This document shows positions 63,429 through 64,000 of a stretch of DNA of 64,000 bases, one piece after another. The notes below the pieces were generated by a model. The model did not search any database. It worked only from the letters and a program-made list of their open reading frames with translations, and was not told where the DNA came from. The stretch's first letter is position 1; the number at the start of each line of letters is the position of its first letter. The stretch spans positions 76,946,811 through 77,010,810 of the forward strand of contig OZ020589.1 of assembly GCA_963971535.1 (NCBI GenBank), in the 5' to 3' direction. The position numbers and the translations under genes were made by a program. This DNA comes from Notolepis coatsorum (taxonomy: Eukaryota > Chordata > Actinopteri > Aulopiformes > Paralepididae).

Positions 63429-64000
63429 TCACCCCCCCACCAGCCACACCACCAGGGGTTGACCCAACACCGGAGGTTGGACAAACACCCCGTTGTGCTG
63501 AGAGAGGGCCGTCTCCGACCACGGAATGACCCAAGGGGGAGCGATCAGAAGCTGGATTAAGACCGGGAACCACACCGACGTGCCCCGGTCCGGCGCGACC
63601 AGGATCACCGTCCTGCGCTCCCTCCGTATCCGCTCCAACAGCTGACTCAACAGCTGTACAGGAGGGAAGGCGTACAGAAGACCGGGCGGCCACGGAAACG
63701 TCGAGAAGGCATCCACCCCCAAGGGGGGATGATCTGCTCGACTGAGCGAGAACCACAAGGGGCACTTGTGAGAACGTGCGGGATGCCCATAGCAGCAGTT
63801 CGCGCGCCGCCCGGAGCAGGCGGGTGGAACGAGTCCCACCCTGCCTGTTGATATACGCCGCCGCCGTCACATTGTCCGTCCTGATCAAAACGTGCCTGCC
63901 CACCACAAGGTGGTGGAGCCGTTGAAGGACCAGAAGAACCGCCTTCAACTCCAACACATTGATATGCAGGGTAACCTGGCCAGCATGACCTGTCCATCTG
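63429..64000 (-). pseudogene. DIRS-3 RNase H and linker region, frame-disrupted
   Basis: Minus strand from the window edge: MLELKAVLLVLQRLHHLVVG and VLIRTDNVTAAAYINRQGG (RNase H-like core, 63840-63957), then RAARELLLWASR. Next, CPLWFSLSRADHPPLGVDAF through RRTVILVAPDRGTSVWFPVL and ALSQ continue in a different frame (63429-63780). DIRS-2 retains about 60 more residues (around 22880-23070) between these blocks, so DIRS-3 has an internal deletion near 63780 that also shifts frame. Truncated by the window end. Confidence 0.72.

Larger units (their letters stand above)
61800..64000 (-). mobile_element. DIRS-type retrotransposon DIRS-3, 5' part outside window
   Basis: The left terminus begins AACGATAGGTTATG (61800). 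Inverted terminal repeat about 61800-62050. Internal complementary region 62054-62165 with GTT at 62111-62113. Coding on the minus strand, with recombinase nearest the left end and RNase H further right. RT and gag lie beyond the window. Post-ICR sequence (CCCGACAAATGTACCCCCTG) is shared with DIRS-1 and DIRS-2, showing one broad family with different termini. Confidence 0.9.

Overview
The window looks like intergenic or intronic DNA from a ray-finned (teleost) fish. It contains an L2-type LINE with the fish-style (TAAATG)n tail, a LINE I attribute to the Rex1/Babar group, DIRS-type tyrosine-recombinase retrotransposons, BED-finger hAT elements, tRNA-derived SINEs, and very long GT/CA and GA/TC microsatellites. 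I cannot resolve the species. I found no convincing host protein-coding gene and no true tRNA or rRNA gene. Almost every open frame with recognisable homology belongs to a mobile element.

Layout: 1-2553 is an L2 LINE whose 5' part lies outside the window. It is nested in a second LINE (family B, 2555-3867). 4005-6330 is a minus-strand LINE 3' region split by a TTAA-flanked piggyBac-like element (4126-4965) and a solo LTR (5059-6134, 5-bp target duplication). 6960-10650 holds an antisense L2 tail, a second solo LTR (7527-7903) and two dispersed repeats (A and B), one carrying a tRNA-SINE with a perfect 17-bp target duplication. 13813-20254 is a TTAA-flanked repeat (A) into which a degenerate DIRS element (DIRS-1, 14242-19580) is inserted. 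21631-27878 is a second DIRS element (DIRS-2), broken by frameshifts, a deletion, a LINE fragment and a hAT element. 28262-34345 is a Rex1-like LINE whose 3' UTR carries a 4.35-kb hAT transposon (29577-33927) with an apparently intact two-exon transposase gene. 35.7-37.9 kb is a minisatellite hit twice by hAT elements, each with its own 8-bp target duplication.

From about 38 to 61 kb the DNA is mostly unique-looking and AT-rich. It carries SINEs, LINE 3' ends, palindromic TTAA elements, a broken Ty3/gypsy 5' end and large microsatellites. 61.07-61.8 kb is another minisatellite with a hAT insertion. 61800 to the window end is a third DIRS element (DIRS-3) with an uninterrupted recombinase frame.

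How the parts relate: all three DIRS elements show the diagnostic internal complementary region, in which the outer left and right ends meet at a GTT trinucleotide as in a circle junction. Exact target duplications (8 bp for hAT, TTAA for piggyBac-like elements, 4-5 bp for LTRs, 14-17 bp for SINEs) let the order of insertions be read directly. Coordinates of element ends marked by target duplications are accurate to about 1-3 bases. Interiors of degenerate elements are approximate. Family names come from recognition of motifs, not from a database search.
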